Source of the DNA: Streptococcus oralis Uo5
GTDB lineage: Bacteria; Bacillota; Bacilli; Lactobacillales; Streptococcaceae
Direction of reading: 5' to 3'
Assembly (NCBI RefSeq): GCF_000253155.1
Contig: NC_015291.1
Span: 1,397,001 to 1,461,000, forward strand
Length of the DNA: 64,000 bases
In this document: in pieces, positions 34,249 to 43,117 of the stretch
Numbering within the stretch: position 1 is the stretch's first letter
Layout: each line of letters begins with the position of its first letter
The notes under the pieces: model-generated
What the model was told of the DNA's origin: nothing
The model's database searches: none
Seen by the model: only the letters and a program-made list of their open reading frames with translations
Program-made: the position numbers and the translations under genes

Positions 34249-36465
34249 TTATCCTTTCAAAAAGTCATACATTTCTTGCACTGTCCCCAGTGCCATCATT
34301 TCTTGGTCTTTAACGGTCTGTTTGAGATTTTGGTAAATCTGACTTTCAGCAATTTCCCTTTTCGGCGTTTCTTTATTGACTGTCATGACACCATCTTTGA
34401 TTGTCACAAAGCCCAGCTCTTCAAATACTTGGATCATCTTGACCAGCAAGATTTGTTGGATATTGAGATAAGCCGCCAAATCTTTCAGCTTGTAGCGAAT
34501 ATCAAACTCTGGGAACTGGTAAATGGTCTTGTACAATTTTGCAAACTGTTCCCTAGTCCCATAACCTGTCAGATAGTAGGCCTTATCGATGTCATTTTTG
34601 AAATAGACAGCAGAGAAATCCTGTTCCTGAAAAATGGTCTTAAGCAAGGTAATATCCTCGGGAATAGTTTTCACAACAACCGCTTCACTATTCGCCAAAT
34701 CCGGCAATTCTCCAGAGAAATCCAAGACTGGAACCCCTTCTGGCAAGACTGCATTCTTCCCACGAATGTTAAAGAGTTGAACACCTTCCACACGCGCATC
34801 CACCATCATCAACTGGAGGGCAGTTTGGCCATTCCATTGATTGACAGACAGGGTGACTGCCAATTCTAGATTCTTGGTTTGAGAAAATTCTGTTGCCCAT
34901 CTACCTTGTCCAAAGGCCACCACTTCAAAACTCGCCTCACCCTTGGAAATTTTTAGTTTGAGGTGGGCATTGCCTGCTCCCATGGTTCTGGCACTTTCGA
35001 CATGAAAATCCTTGATATAAAAGACAGGTTTCTGATTATCCATCCCAAAGGGTGCCAAGCGTTCAAAGCTTTTAACCGTTTCTAAACTAAGAGTCTCCAA
35101 ATCCAACTCTTCATCTAGATTTAACTTATTCTTGCCACCAGCATCTGCACCTTTTTCACGGACATAGTCTTCTAAAACCTGAGATAAATCTGAAAGTTTC
35201 TCAACTTCCAGCGTCATTCCAGCTGCACCAGCATGGCCGCCAAAGGCGATAAAGAGGTCTCGATGGGGATCCAGAGCTTCAAAAATATCGACCGCTTCCA
35301 CACTACGAGCACTACCCTTGGCGCGACCTTCTTCTATATTAAGAACGATGACTGTCTGCCCTAGTTCTTCCAACAAACGACCAGCAACGATACCCAGAAC
35401 GCCAGGATTCCAGCCTTCCTTGGCCAAAACCTGGACCTTCTTCTCAGGATCCACCATGGTCTTAGCTTCTTCGTAGATTGACTGAACGATTTCCTTGCGC
35501 TCTTCGTTTTTCTGGTGAATCATGAGGGCAATCTCATGCGCTTCCTCATCATCAAATCCAGTCAGCAAATCAATGGCAGGATTGGGATCATCCAAACGCC
35601 CCAAAGCATTCAAACGCGGTGCAAGCTGGAAACCAATCGTTTCTTCTGTTACTTCATTAGCAGCAATCCCAGCCATGTCCAGCATTTCTTGTAGTCCAAT
35701 GCGCTGGGTATGTCCCAACATTTCCAGACCATATTGAACCAAGATACGATTTTCATCCGTCAGACTCACCATATCGGCAATGGTTCCGATGGCAACCAAA
35801 TCAAGCAACTCCACTTGTACTTCTTCTAAAAGAGCGCAAGCCAGCTTGAAAGCCACTCCGCAACCAGCCAACTGTTTAAAAGGATAGTCCGCATCCGGAT
35901 GCTCAGGGTGAACAATCGCATAGGCATCAGGAAGGGTTTCCGGCATGGAATGGTGGTCGGTCACAATGACATCCACTCCCATAGACTGGGCCAATTCAAT
36001 GGCTTCGTGCCCTGCAACCCCATTATCCACTGTCACAACCAGGGAAATTCCCTCTTGCTCGATAAAGTATTTATAGACACTGGCATTAGGACCGTAGCCA
36101 TCGGTAAAGCGATTTGGCAGATAAACACGGCACTCGGCGCCCAGCTGTTCCAAACTTTCCTTCACAATCGACGCTGAAGTCATGCCATCCGCATCGTAGT
36201 CCCCATAGATGAGAATGTTTTCCCCTTCTTCAATGGCCTGACGAATCCGTTCTACTGCCTTATCCATATCATGGAGCAGATAAGGGTCATGCAAGTCCTC
36301 TAAAGAAGGTTCTAAAAACTTCTTTAGACTTTCTTCATTCTGAATCCCTCTTTCAAATAATAACCGAGCCACCTCAGGGCCCAGTCCAGCCTTCTTGGCT
36401 ATCTTTGTAAAATCCGCATCTTCAACCTGTGGGGCAAACTGCCATTCATAAGTAGGAGTTATCAA
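34249..36465 (-). CDS. recJ: RecJ, single-strand-specific 5'-3' exonuclease
   Basis: A 738-residue DHH-family nuclease for recombination and repair. DHH motifs are GDYDADGMTS, VTVDNGVAG and VTDHHSMPE; the DHHA1 domain carries GGHAGAAGM. A C-terminal extension with an OB fold and further domain is typical of Firmicutes. I start at the TTG at 36465 (ITPTYEWQFAP follows). The longer reading from 36522 would translate the extended -10 TGT-TATAAT at 36510-36502. The last two codons (KG) differ from the orphaned tail at 33332, indicating that the 3' end has been replaced. Confidence 0.88.
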   Translation of the reverse strand: MITPTYEWQFAPQVEDADFTKIAKKAGLGPEVARLLFERGIQNEESLKKFLEPSLEDLHDPYLLHDMDKAVERIRQAIEEGENILIYGDYDADGMTSASIVKESLEQLGAECRVYLPNRFTDGYGPNASVYKYFIEQEGISLVVTVDNGVAGHEAIELAQSMGVDVIVTDHHSMPETLPDAYAIVHPEHPDADYPFKQLAGCGVAFKLACALLEEVQVELLDLVAIGTIADMVSLTDENRILVQYGLEMLGHTQRIGLQEMLDMAGIAANEVTEETIGFQLAPRLNALGRLDDPNPAIDLLTGFDDEEAHEIALMIHQKNEERKEIVQSIYEEAKTMVDPEKKVQVLAKEGWNPGVLGIVAGRLLEELGQTVIVLNIEEGRAKGSARSVEAVDIFEALDPHRDLFIAFGGHAGAAGMTLEVEKLSDLSQVLEDYVREKGADAGGKNKLNLDEELDLETLSLETVKSFERLAPFGMDNQKPVFYIKDFHVESARTMGAGNAHLKLKISKGEASFEVVAFGQGRWATEFSQTKNLELAVTLSVNQWNGQTALQLMMVDARVEGVQLFNIRGKNAVLPEGVPVLDFSGELPDLANSEAVVVKTIPEDITLLKTIFQEQDFSAVYFKNDIDKAYYLTGYGTREQFAKLYKTIYQFPEFDIRYKLKDLAAYLNIQQILLVKMIQVFEELGFVTIKDGVMTVNKETPKREIAESQIYQNLKQTVKDQEMMALGTVQEMYDFLKG
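34259..34317. repeat. direct repeat, recJ-proximal copy
   Basis: The in-frame 3' end of recJ; pairs with 33360-33418 (six mismatches in 59). Confidence 0.85.
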
Positions 36466-36579
36466 AAAAACATCCACTCTTTCTAAGAATTCTATCGTTT
36501 CATTATAACATGATTTAGGCATTTTCTCTATCCAGATTGCTTTTTTATAAAATTTTAGTGAATTTTTTTCAGATATGAT

Positions 36580-36608
36580 TTGACAAGAACATTCTTTTGT
36601 TGTAGAAT
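36580..36608 (+). promoter_or_regulatory. promoter of amino-acid ABC operon
   Basis: TTGACA, exactly 17 bp, TAGAAT; AAAGGAG precedes the ATG at 36643. Confidence 0.8.
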
Positions 36609-36642
36609 CGTGTTATAAAATCTAACACAAAGGAGATCTCTC

Positions 36643-37401
36643 ATGGCTTTAGTAGAATTTAAAAACATCGAAAAATATTACGGAGACTACCACGCACTCC
36701 GCGACATCAATCTCCGTTTTGAAAAAGGACAAGTTGTTGTCCTGCTTGGACCTTCTGGTTCTGGGAAGTCCACTCTTATCCGTACTATTAATGGTTTGGA
36801 GGCTGTTGACAAAGGAAGTCTCCTAGTCAATGGACACCAAGTAGCAGGTGCCAGTCAGAAAGATTTAGTTCCTCTCCGTAAGGAAGTCGGCATGGTTTTC
36901 CAACATTTCAACCTTTATCCACATAAAACAGTGTTAGAAAATGTAACACTTGCGCCTGTAAAAGTTCTAGGAATTGATAAAAAAGAAGCTGAAAAAACAG
37001 CCCAAAAATATCTGGAATTTGTAAACATGTGGGATAAGAAAGATTCTTATCCAGCCATGCTATCTGGTGGACAAAAACAACGGATTGCCATCGCACGTGG
37101 ACTCGCTATGCATCCCGAACTCCTCCTCTTTGATGAACCAACATCTGCCCTTGACCCTGAGACCATCGGAGACGTTCTAGCTGTTATGCAAAAACTGGCA
37201 CATGACGGGATGAACATGATTATCGTTACCCACGAAATGGGCTTTGCCCGTGAAGTTGCTGACCGTATCATCTTTATGGCTGACGGAGAAGTTTTGGTGG
37301 ATACGACAGATGTCGATGACTTTTTCGACAATCCAAGCGAACCTCGTGCCCAGCAATTCCTCAGCAAAATTATCAACCACGAAAGTGATAAAGTCAAATA
37401 A
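36643..37401 (+). CDS. Polar amino-acid ABC transporter, ATPase
   Basis: A 252-residue ATPase of the GlnQ/HisP type: Walker A GPSGSGKST (residues 38-46), signature LSGGQKQR, Walker B LLLFDEPTSALDP, H-loop VTHEMGF. First gene of a four-gene import operon (ATPase, binding protein, two permeases). Similar loci in pneumococcus are annotated as glutamine/glutamate or polar amino-acid transporters; the exact substrate is not fixed by sequence. Confidence 0.93.
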   Translation: MALVEFKNIEKYYGDYHALRDINLRFEKGQVVVLLGPSGSGKSTLIRTINGLEAVDKGSLLVNGHQVAGASQKDLVPLRKEVGMVFQHFNLYPHKTVLENVTLAPVKVLGIDKKEAEKTAQKYLEFVNMWDKKDSYPAMLSGGQKQRIAIARGLAMHPELLLFDEPTSALDPETIGDVLAVMQKLAHDGMNMIIVTHEMGFAREVADRIIFMADGEVLVDTTDVDDFFDNPSEPRAQQFLSKIINHESDKVK

Positions 37402-37411
37402 GGAGGCGCCT

Positions 37412-38206
37412 ATGAAAAAGAAATTCTTTTTATCCGCATTATTGATTAGCCTTTTCGGCCTTGCTGCTGCCAAACCAGTTCAGGCTGATACCAGCGTCGC
37501 AGACATTCAAAAAAGAGGCGAACTGGTTGTCGGTGTCAAACAAGACGTTCCCAATTTTGGTTACAAAGATCCCAAGACAGGGACTTATTCTGGTATCGAA
37601 ACCGACTTAGCCAAGATGATTGCAGACGAGCTCAAGGTCAAGGTTCGCTATGTGCCTGTTACCGCACAAACCCGTGGCCCTCTTCTAGACAATGAACAGG
37701 TCGACATGGATATCGCAACTTTCACTATCACAGACGAACGTAAAAAATTATACAACTTCACCAGTCCCTACTATACGGACGCTTCTGGTTTTTTGGTCAA
37801 CAAATCTGCCAATATCAAAAGCATTGAAGACCTAAACGGTAAAACGATCGGAGTTGCTCAAGGATCTATTACCCAGCGCTTGATTACTGAACTGGGCAAA
37901 AAGAAAGGTCTAACCTTTAAATTCGTCGAACTTGGTTCCTACCCAGAATTGATTACTTCCCTTCACGCTCACCGTATTGATGCCTTTTCCGTAGACCGTT
38001 CTATCCTGTCTGGCTACATTAGTAAACGGACAGAACTACTAGAAGATAGTTTCAAGCCATCTGACTACGGTATCGTCACCAAGAAATCAAACACCGAGCT
38101 CAACGACTATCTTGATACCTTGGTCACTAAATGGAGCAAGGATGGTAGTTTACAGAAACTCTATGACCGTTACAAGCTCAAACCATCTAGCCATACAGCA
38201 GATTAA
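37412..38206 (+). CDS. Amino-acid ABC transporter, substrate-binding protein (no lipobox)
   Basis: A 264-residue family 3 solute-binding protein. A hydrophobic signal sequence ends in AKPVQA-DTS, a signal peptidase I site; there is no lipobox cysteine, unusual for a Gram-positive binding protein. The mature part has the usual segments (RGELVVGVKQDVPNFGY, DLNGKTIGVAQGS). The ATG at 37412 follows AGGAGG. An upstream in-frame reading from 37244 lies inside the ATPase gene and is rejected. It may be retained through the membrane complex or released. Confidence 0.9.
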   Translation: MKKKFFLSALLISLFGLAAAKPVQADTSVADIQKRGELVVGVKQDVPNFGYKDPKTGTYSGIETDLAKMIADELKVKVRYVPVTAQTRGPLLDNEQVDMDIATFTITDERKKLYNFTSPYYTDASGFLVNKSANIKSIEDLNGKTIGVAQGSITQRLITELGKKKGLTFKFVELGSYPELITSLHAHRIDAFSVDRSILSGYISKRTELLEDSFKPSDYGIVTKKSNTELNDYLDTLVTKWSKDGSLQKLYDRYKLKPSSHTAD

Positions 38207-38218
38207 GGAGGACACCCC

Positions 38219-38896
38219 ATGACAGATTTATCATCTTGGACAGCCTATTTTCAGGATTTTGGACAATTTTTCAATGGTTTCCTCTTCACCCTTGCCCTAG
38301 CTATCGGATCCTTTATCCTCGCTATGGTCTTAGGAATCATCTTTGGAGTCCTATCAACTAGCAAACATCAAATTTTAAGAATTTTGGCTCGTATCTTTGT
38401 CGAATTTTACCAAAATACCCCCCTCTTGGTACAGTTTGTCATTGTTTTTTATGGTTTGCCTCTTATCAGTGAACACACCATCATGATTCCGATTTATTGG
38501 ACAGCTGTTCTCTGCGTCGGACTTTATCACGGTGCCTATATTGCTGAGGTTATTCGTTCAGGGATTCAGTCTATTCCTAGTGGTCAGATGGAGGCCGCCT
38601 TGTCGCAAGGTTTCACCTATATCAGTGCTATGCGCTTGATTATCTTGCCTCAGGCCTTCCGTATCATTCTCCCTCCATTGACCAACCAAATCGTTAACCT
38701 CATCAAGAACACCTCTACCGTAGCTATCATCTCTGGAGTAGACTTGATGTTTGTAACTAAGTCTTGGTCGGCTCTCAACGGAAACTATATCCCAGCCTTT
38801 TTAGGTGCTGCTCTTCTCTACTTTGCCCTATGCTTCCCTGTTGCCCAATTTGGTCGCAAGATGGAGCAAGCCAACAAAAAGGCCTATTCACTTTAG
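38219..38896 (+). CDS. Amino-acid ABC transporter permease 1
   Basis: A 225-residue HisM/GlnP-type permease with about five helices. The EAA loop that contacts the ATPase reads EAALSQGFTYISAMRLIILP. It starts 12 bases after the binding-protein stop with AAGGAGG upstream. Confidence 0.93.
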   Translation: MTDLSSWTAYFQDFGQFFNGFLFTLALAIGSFILAMVLGIIFGVLSTSKHQILRILARIFVEFYQNTPLLVQFVIVFYGLPLISEHTIMIPIYWTAVLCVGLYHGAYIAEVIRSGIQSIPSGQMEAALSQGFTYISAMRLIILPQAFRIILPPLTNQIVNLIKNTSTVAIISGVDLMFVTKSWSALNGNYIPAFLGAALLYFALCFPVAQFGRKMEQANKKAYSL

Positions 38897-38905
38897 GAGG
38901 TTACT

Positions 38906-39565
38906 ATGGAATCTATTTTAGAAGTTTTGACCCCAGATAACCTAGCCTTTATCTTTAAAGGATTTGGCTTGACCCTCTATATTTCTCTGATTGCTATCGT
39001 CCTCTCGACCCTTATCGGAACAGTGCTAGCCGTCATGAGAAATGGGAAAAATCCTGTCTTGCGGATCATCTCCAGCATTTATATCGAGTTTGTACGTAAC
39101 GTTCCCAACCTCCTCTGGATTTTCACTATCTTTTTGGTTTTCAAGATGAAGTCGACGCCAGCTGGCATTACCGCCTTCACCCTCTTTACATCAGCAGCCC
39201 TGGCTGAGATTATCCGAGGCGGCCTCAATGCTGTGGACAAAGGGCAGTATGAAGCAGGAATGTCGCAAGGATTCACTTCAGTGCAAATCCTCTACTACAT
39301 CATTCTCCCACAAGCAATCCGTAAAATGCTGCCGGCTATCATTTCTCAGTTTGTGACCGTGATTAAGGATACCAGCCTTCTCTACTCTGTTATCGCTCTA
39401 CAAGAGCTCTTTGGAGCTAGCCAAATCCTCATGGGACGCTATTTTGAACCTGAGCAGGTCTTCAGTCTTTATATCCTGATTGCCTTGATTTACTTTATCT
39501 TTAACTTTGCTATTTCTAGCTTATCTCATATGCTAGCAAAACGTTGGCAACAAGCCGCAGAATAA
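38906..39565 (+). CDS. Amino-acid ABC transporter permease 2
   Basis: A 219-residue second permease, paired with the first as a heterodimer. Its EAA loop is EAGMSQGFTSVQILYYIILP. AGGAGG precedes the ATG, and a strong hairpin follows the stop, ending the operon. Confidence 0.93.
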   Translation: MESILEVLTPDNLAFIFKGFGLTLYISLIAIVLSTLIGTVLAVMRNGKNPVLRIISSIYIEFVRNVPNLLWIFTIFLVFKMKSTPAGITAFTLFTSAALAEIIRGGLNAVDKGQYEAGMSQGFTSVQILYYIILPQAIRKMLPAIISQFVTVIKDTSLLYSVIALQELFGASQILMGRYFEPEQVFSLYILIALIYFIFNFAISSLSHMLAKRWQQAAE

Positions 39566-39603
39566 AGAAACCAGCTCTCCATGCATGTAGGGAGCTGGTT
39601 TTT
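39566..39603 (+). terminator. terminator of amino-acid ABC operon
   Basis: AACCAGCTC and GAGCTGGTT form the stem, then five Ts. Confidence 0.85.
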
Positions 39604-39732
39604 GACTGCTACTAAGCGCTGGTCTTGGTTCTGACTATCCAGAGAAAATTCTATTGCATGTAGTCTATTACCTCCTCTCACGGCTACATCCTAGCTACAT
39701 AAGGGCAATAGAAAAAGAGAACCTTAGTCCTC

Positions 39733-40170
39733 TTACTTAGACAGTTTATTCTGAGCATCGGCCACAACCTGAGCCAAACTTGTCTGACGCAGTTGGTTTT
39801 CCATAGCTGCTTGGACATCGAACAGCTTTTGGTCCAAGACCCCATGGATATTAGCACCAATTGGGCAATTAGGATTTGGATTGTCATGGAAACTAAAGAG
39901 CTTACCAGATTTTCCTAAACACTCCACAGCTTGGTAGACATCCAACAAGCTGATATCCTGAAGGTCTTTTATTATCTCAGTTCCTCCCGTACCACGAGCA
40001 ACTGAAATCAATCCAGCTTTTTTGAGTTGCGATAAAGTCTTACGGATAATGACTGGATTGACCCCAACGCTGGCAGCGAGAAAATCGCTGGTTACTTTAC
40101 TTTCTGTATCCTGCATTGCAATAATAATCATCATATGAGTCGCAATTGTAAATCGACTTGAAATTTGCAT
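39733..40170 (-). CDS. Rrf2-family transcriptional repressor
   Basis: A 145-residue winged-helix regulator (QISSRFTIATHMMIII start, RKTLSQLKKAGLISVARGTGG recognition region of the Rrf2 fold). It has only Cys residues in VECLG and NCPIG, not the three-Cys cluster of iron-sulfur members such as IscR or NsrR, so it resembles YwnA/HypR-type members that sense by thiol chemistry. A perfect palindrome covers its own -10, suggesting autorepression. Confidence 0.85.
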   Translation of the reverse strand: MQISSRFTIATHMMIIIAMQDTESKVTSDFLAASVGVNPVIIRKTLSQLKKAGLISVARGTGGTEIIKDLQDISLLDVYQAVECLGKSGKLFSFHDNPNPNCPIGANIHGVLDQKLFDVQAAMENQLRQTSLAQVVADAQNKLSK

Positions 40171-40209
40171 TTTCTTCTCCTTTCACTGATATTTTATTCA
40201 TCTTTTCCC

Positions 40210-40245
40210 GTATAAACATTATACCGTTTTTGGTTTTCCTGTCAA
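40210..40245 (-). promoter_or_regulatory. Rrf2 gene promoter with palindromic operator
   Basis: Minus strand TTGACA (40245-40240), 16 bp, TATAAT (40223-40218). The perfect palindrome GTATAA-TGT-TTATAC (40210-40224) covers the -10. Confidence 0.65.
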
Positions 40246-40273
40246 ATATTAACGACTGATTATCTTCTCCATG

Positions 40274-40330
40274 CAAAAAGTCCTGTATCCCTCTTGCCAA
40301 CCAGAACGGTAGAGGGCATACAAAGACTTA
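40274..40330 (-). terminator. terminator of membrane-protein gene
   Basis: Minus strand AAGTC..TGTA..CCCTCT and AGAGGG..TACA.GGACTT form a long interrupted stem, followed by TTTTTG. Confidence 0.65.
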
Positions 40331-40336
40331 TTTTTT

Positions 40337-41278
40337 TTATGCAATTTTACGGACAATCCCTTTTGTTTTATGGCTTGACCAGACTGAGCTGATAGACACA
40401 CCAGCACCAACTAAGGTAAACACAGCTAACATAGCTAGATTATAAAAATAGTTATCTGGGAAATCACCGCTAAAGATTAATTGATTTACCACTCGGAAAG
40501 CAAAGGCAAACTCAACCCCTAGTTTGGAAACGACTTCCATCGCCAAATCAATTTGATTCACTAGAAAAACAGTAATCACCATCCAAATAGAGGAAATCAC
40601 AATCCCCTTTCGAGATACCTTTCTTCCAAGGATTTCATATCCTTTAATGGTACAAATCCCCAGAACAATACCCGCTACCATAGCTACATAACCTAGACGA
40701 GCGATAAATAGAGCAACTGCTCCACCAATCAAGGCTCCAAGCAACGCACCAACTGCTCCAAGAAGAACATTTTCCTTTTGATTTTGATAAGAATCCACCT
40801 CAATCTGAAGATTGCTCTTCAGCAATTGATAACTTTCCTCATTGATAAGGAAAATTGAATCACCTAATTGATAGAGACCAACAGGACCCTCCTGACCACT
40901 GTAGGCACACACTTGGACGAAATGATGGGTTTCAAGGAAGGCAACGAGATCTGTTATGAGCGTCTGTAACTTCTCAATTGTTTTTGATTTGCGCATGGCA
41001 CCTTTTACAACAAAAGAAACAAGGTACTGGTTGATAGACAAGGTCGACAAGTTTGGAAGAGATTCACTCTTAAACTCATCCCAAACCAATTCATTTTCTT
41101 CTGAATCCGCAGGATTGCCATTCAAACTCACACTGACGCAAAGTCGAAACTGATTTTTCACATCAGTTTCTTGCAGGAAAAGTAAATAGCCTGACTGCGT
41201 GCCATAAATACTACGCGAATCTTCGTCAAATTGCAAGCCCAACTCCGAGGCAATAGCGTGTAACTCTTCTGGTTTCAT
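40337..41278 (-). CDS. Conserved hypothetical membrane protein
   Basis: A 313-residue protein not recognised. Residues 1 to about 175 are soluble (start MKPEELHAIASELGLQ), followed by about four hydrophobic segments in the C-terminal half (AVGALLGALIGGAVALFIA; VAMVAGIVLGICTI; VISSIWMVITVFLV; FYNLAMLAVFTLVG). The N-terminal part has several aromatic and acidic residues but no known motif. The start at 41278 has AGGAGA upstream. It has its own terminator. Confidence 0.7.
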   Translation of the reverse strand: MKPEELHAIASELGLQFDEDSRSIYGTQSGYLLFLQETDVKNQFRLCVSVSLNGNPADSEENELVWDEFKSESLPNLSTLSINQYLVSFVVKGAMRKSKTIEKLQTLITDLVAFLETHHFVQVCAYSGQEGPVGLYQLGDSIFLINEESYQLLKSNLQIEVDSYQNQKENVLLGAVGALLGALIGGAVALFIARLGYVAMVAGIVLGICTIKGYEILGRKVSRKGIVISSIWMVITVFLVNQIDLAMEVVSKLGVEFAFAFRVVNQLIFSGDFPDNYFYNLAMLAVFTLVGAGVSISSVWSSHKTKGIVRKIA

Positions 41279-41438
41279 TATCTGTCTCCTCTTATTTTGA
41301 ATATCAATTAGTATGAGATTCAAATTAGTTATATTCCGTTATTCTAACATAAATTTGAGAAGCCGTCAATTCGTATCCAGTTCGACTTATCGGGAAACAG
41401 CAGTCACTAGACTATCTGATTTCTAGCTAGAACTCCTC

Positions 41439-42290
41439 TTAAAACCAATCTTTCTTGTCTCTTTCCATCCAGAGTTCAACATCCTGATCATAACCTTCTT
41501 GTTCACTAATCTGACCTAACAATTCATGGTTATGAGTATGGTGAATCCCATTTACCAAACTTTCATAGTAGACCTGGAAATAGGGGAGCTTCAAATCCTT
41601 AGCCAACTGCAATTCAGCTTCTACATCATAATCCACTTGACGAAAATCAACATCAGACAAACCAGATTCATCAAACTCTAAGATCATATACTGAGCCCGC
41701 AGATCCTTACGCAACTTCGCATCTAAAAAGAAGGGTTGTCCAATGGATCCTGGATTGAGAATCAACTGACCGTCACTTCCATAACGAAGTAACTGTTGGT
41801 GGATATGGCCATATACTGCGATAGAGGCGTGTGGATTCGTCACTAATCTATCAAAATCTTCTTGTTTTCCCGTATGGATCAATTCTCTACCCCAGTTTTT
41901 ATCAGGGAGATGATGAGTGATTCCCACCATCAAATCACCAAACTGACGATGAACTTGCATGGGTTGATTATTGAGGTCTTCGATTTCTTTAGGGCTAATC
42001 TCCTCTAAGATATACTGACTTTGACGCAGGAGATAAGAATGACTCGCTTTTGTAGGATCTAACTTGCGATGCAGGCCTCGCCAGAGACTATTTTCCCAAT
42101 TTCCCAGAACTCTTACTGTAATAGGCAAGCTAGCTAAGAGGTCCAATATCCTTCTACGTCCTGTTCCTGGCATCAGAATATCTCCCAAAAGCCAGTACTC
42201 GTCTACCTCTGCCGCTCTTGCATCAGCCAGTACAGCTTCCAAAGCTGTCGTATTTCCATGTATGTCTGAAAGAACTGCTATTTTGGTCAT
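41439..42290 (-). CDS. Calcineurin-like metallophosphoesterase, copy B
   Basis: A 283-residue paralogue of the phosphoesterase at 25797, sharing [55 protein letters not shown] and NPGSIGQPFF. The metal-binding residues are all conserved. It is transcribed alone. Substrate unknown. Confidence 0.87.
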   Translation of the reverse strand: MTKIAVLSDIHGNTTALEAVLADARAAEVDEYWLLGDILMPGTGRRRILDLLASLPITVRVLGNWENSLWRGLHRKLDPTKASHSYLLRQSQYILEEISPKEIEDLNNQPMQVHRQFGDLMVGITHHLPDKNWGRELIHTGKQEDFDRLVTNPHASIAVYGHIHQQLLRYGSDGQLILNPGSIGQPFFLDAKLRKDLRAQYMILEFDESGLSDVDFRQVDYDVEAELQLAKDLKLPYFQVYYESLVNGIHHTHNHELLGQISEQEGYDQDVELWMERDKKDWF

Positions 42291-42373
42291 TCTTTCTCCT
42301 TATTTTCCTTCTTTTGTTAGTATTATAACAGAAAACACTCGAAAAGATTACTATCACTAATCACTGGATTAAA

Positions 42374-42402
42374 TTGTAAGAGCTTCTAACTCGTGCTATA
42401 AT
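42374..42402 (+). promoter_or_regulatory. promoter of small membrane protein gene
   Basis: TTGTAA, 17 bp, TATAAT preceded by TG. A leader of about 75 bases follows. Confidence 0.65.
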
Positions 42403-42482
42403 ATAAGTAGAGATTTCCCCTTCATTTAGGATTATGTGGTCTACAATATCTCTCAATTTTTCCAGATTGGAGGACTATTGCC

Positions 42483-42857
42483 ATGCAGAATTATCTTAAG
42501 CATATCCCATTCTACCTTGTCATTTTCTTTTTTTACTGGCCACTCTATGAACTCCTCTCTCTACTCATCTCTGACCCATATACACTGAAGGGACTGTACA
42601 TTTACAACATCATCCTCTTTTCACCTCTGGTAACCTTTATCGTATCACTACTTTATAGCTATCGATTTCATTTCTCACTTTGGTGGCTACTCGGTATTGG
42701 TCTGCTCTATTGCTTTACCATCATCACCTTTGGCGAATTCATCCTGCTTTACTTCCTAGCCTATGAGCTCTTTGCCCTACTTGGCTTGGTTTCTGGTGTG
42801 GGGATCAAGCATGTCTTCCAGCGAGAGAAAAATAAAAAAATTATACAAAAACCTTGA
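42483..42857 (+). CDS. Small four-helix membrane protein
   Basis: A 124-residue hydrophobic protein with about four membrane helices and a basic C-terminal tail (QREKNKKIIQKP). Function unknown. TTGGAGG lies before the ATG. The promoter of the downstream T-box transcript overlaps its last codons. Confidence 0.65.
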   Translation: MQNYLKHIPFYLVIFFFYWPLYELLSLLISDPYTLKGLYIYNIILFSPLVTFIVSLLYSYRFHFSLWWLLGIGLLYCFTIITFGEFILLYFLAYELFALLGLVSGVGIKHVFQREKNKKIIQKP

Positions 42858-42881
42858 AAATTCTCGCAATCATGCTATAAT
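42854..42881 (+). promoter_or_regulatory. promoter of T-box/thrS transcript
   Basis: TTGAAA, 16 bp, extended -10 TGC-TATAAT. Confidence 0.75.
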
Positions 42882-42887
42882 AATGCA

Positions 42888-43098
42888 TAGAGACAAGTCA
42901 CTTAGTCCCTTTCTACTAGAGAGTGCGTGGTTGCTGGAAACGCATAGAAAGCCTAAACTGATACTACTCTACTGACTTTTATGAAAACATAAAACGGTGG
43001 CTACGTTAAAGCCAATCAGAGGTGTCCCTCTTTTTTGAGGAACATAAATGAAGGTGGAACCACGTTGCGACGTCCTTTTAGGATGTCGTTTTTGTTTT
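42888..43098 (+). ncRNA. T-box riboswitch (threonine)
   Basis: A T-box leader: an apical stem I region (42888-42990), the conserved T-box sequence AAGGTGGAACCACG at 43051-43064, and a terminator hairpin (CGACGTCC-TTTTA-GGATGTCG, then Ts, 43069-43098). Uncharged tRNA-Thr would pair through the specifier and the TGGA bulge and favour antitermination. Threonine is assigned because thrS is in the transcript. A candidate ACT specifier lies in GATACTACTCTACTGAC at about 42960. Confidence 0.88.
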
Positions 43099-43117
43099 GT
43101 CAGAAGGAGGAAGAATG

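Noticed and set aside
36466..36522. N-terminal extension of RecJ (MPKSCYNETIEF)
   Set aside because: These codons contain the extended -10 promoter and are not part of the conserved start ITPTYEW.
37244..37411. Upstream extension of the amino-acid-binding protein
   Set aside because: It lies inside the ATPase gene in another frame, and a strong AGGAGG precedes the ATG at 37412.
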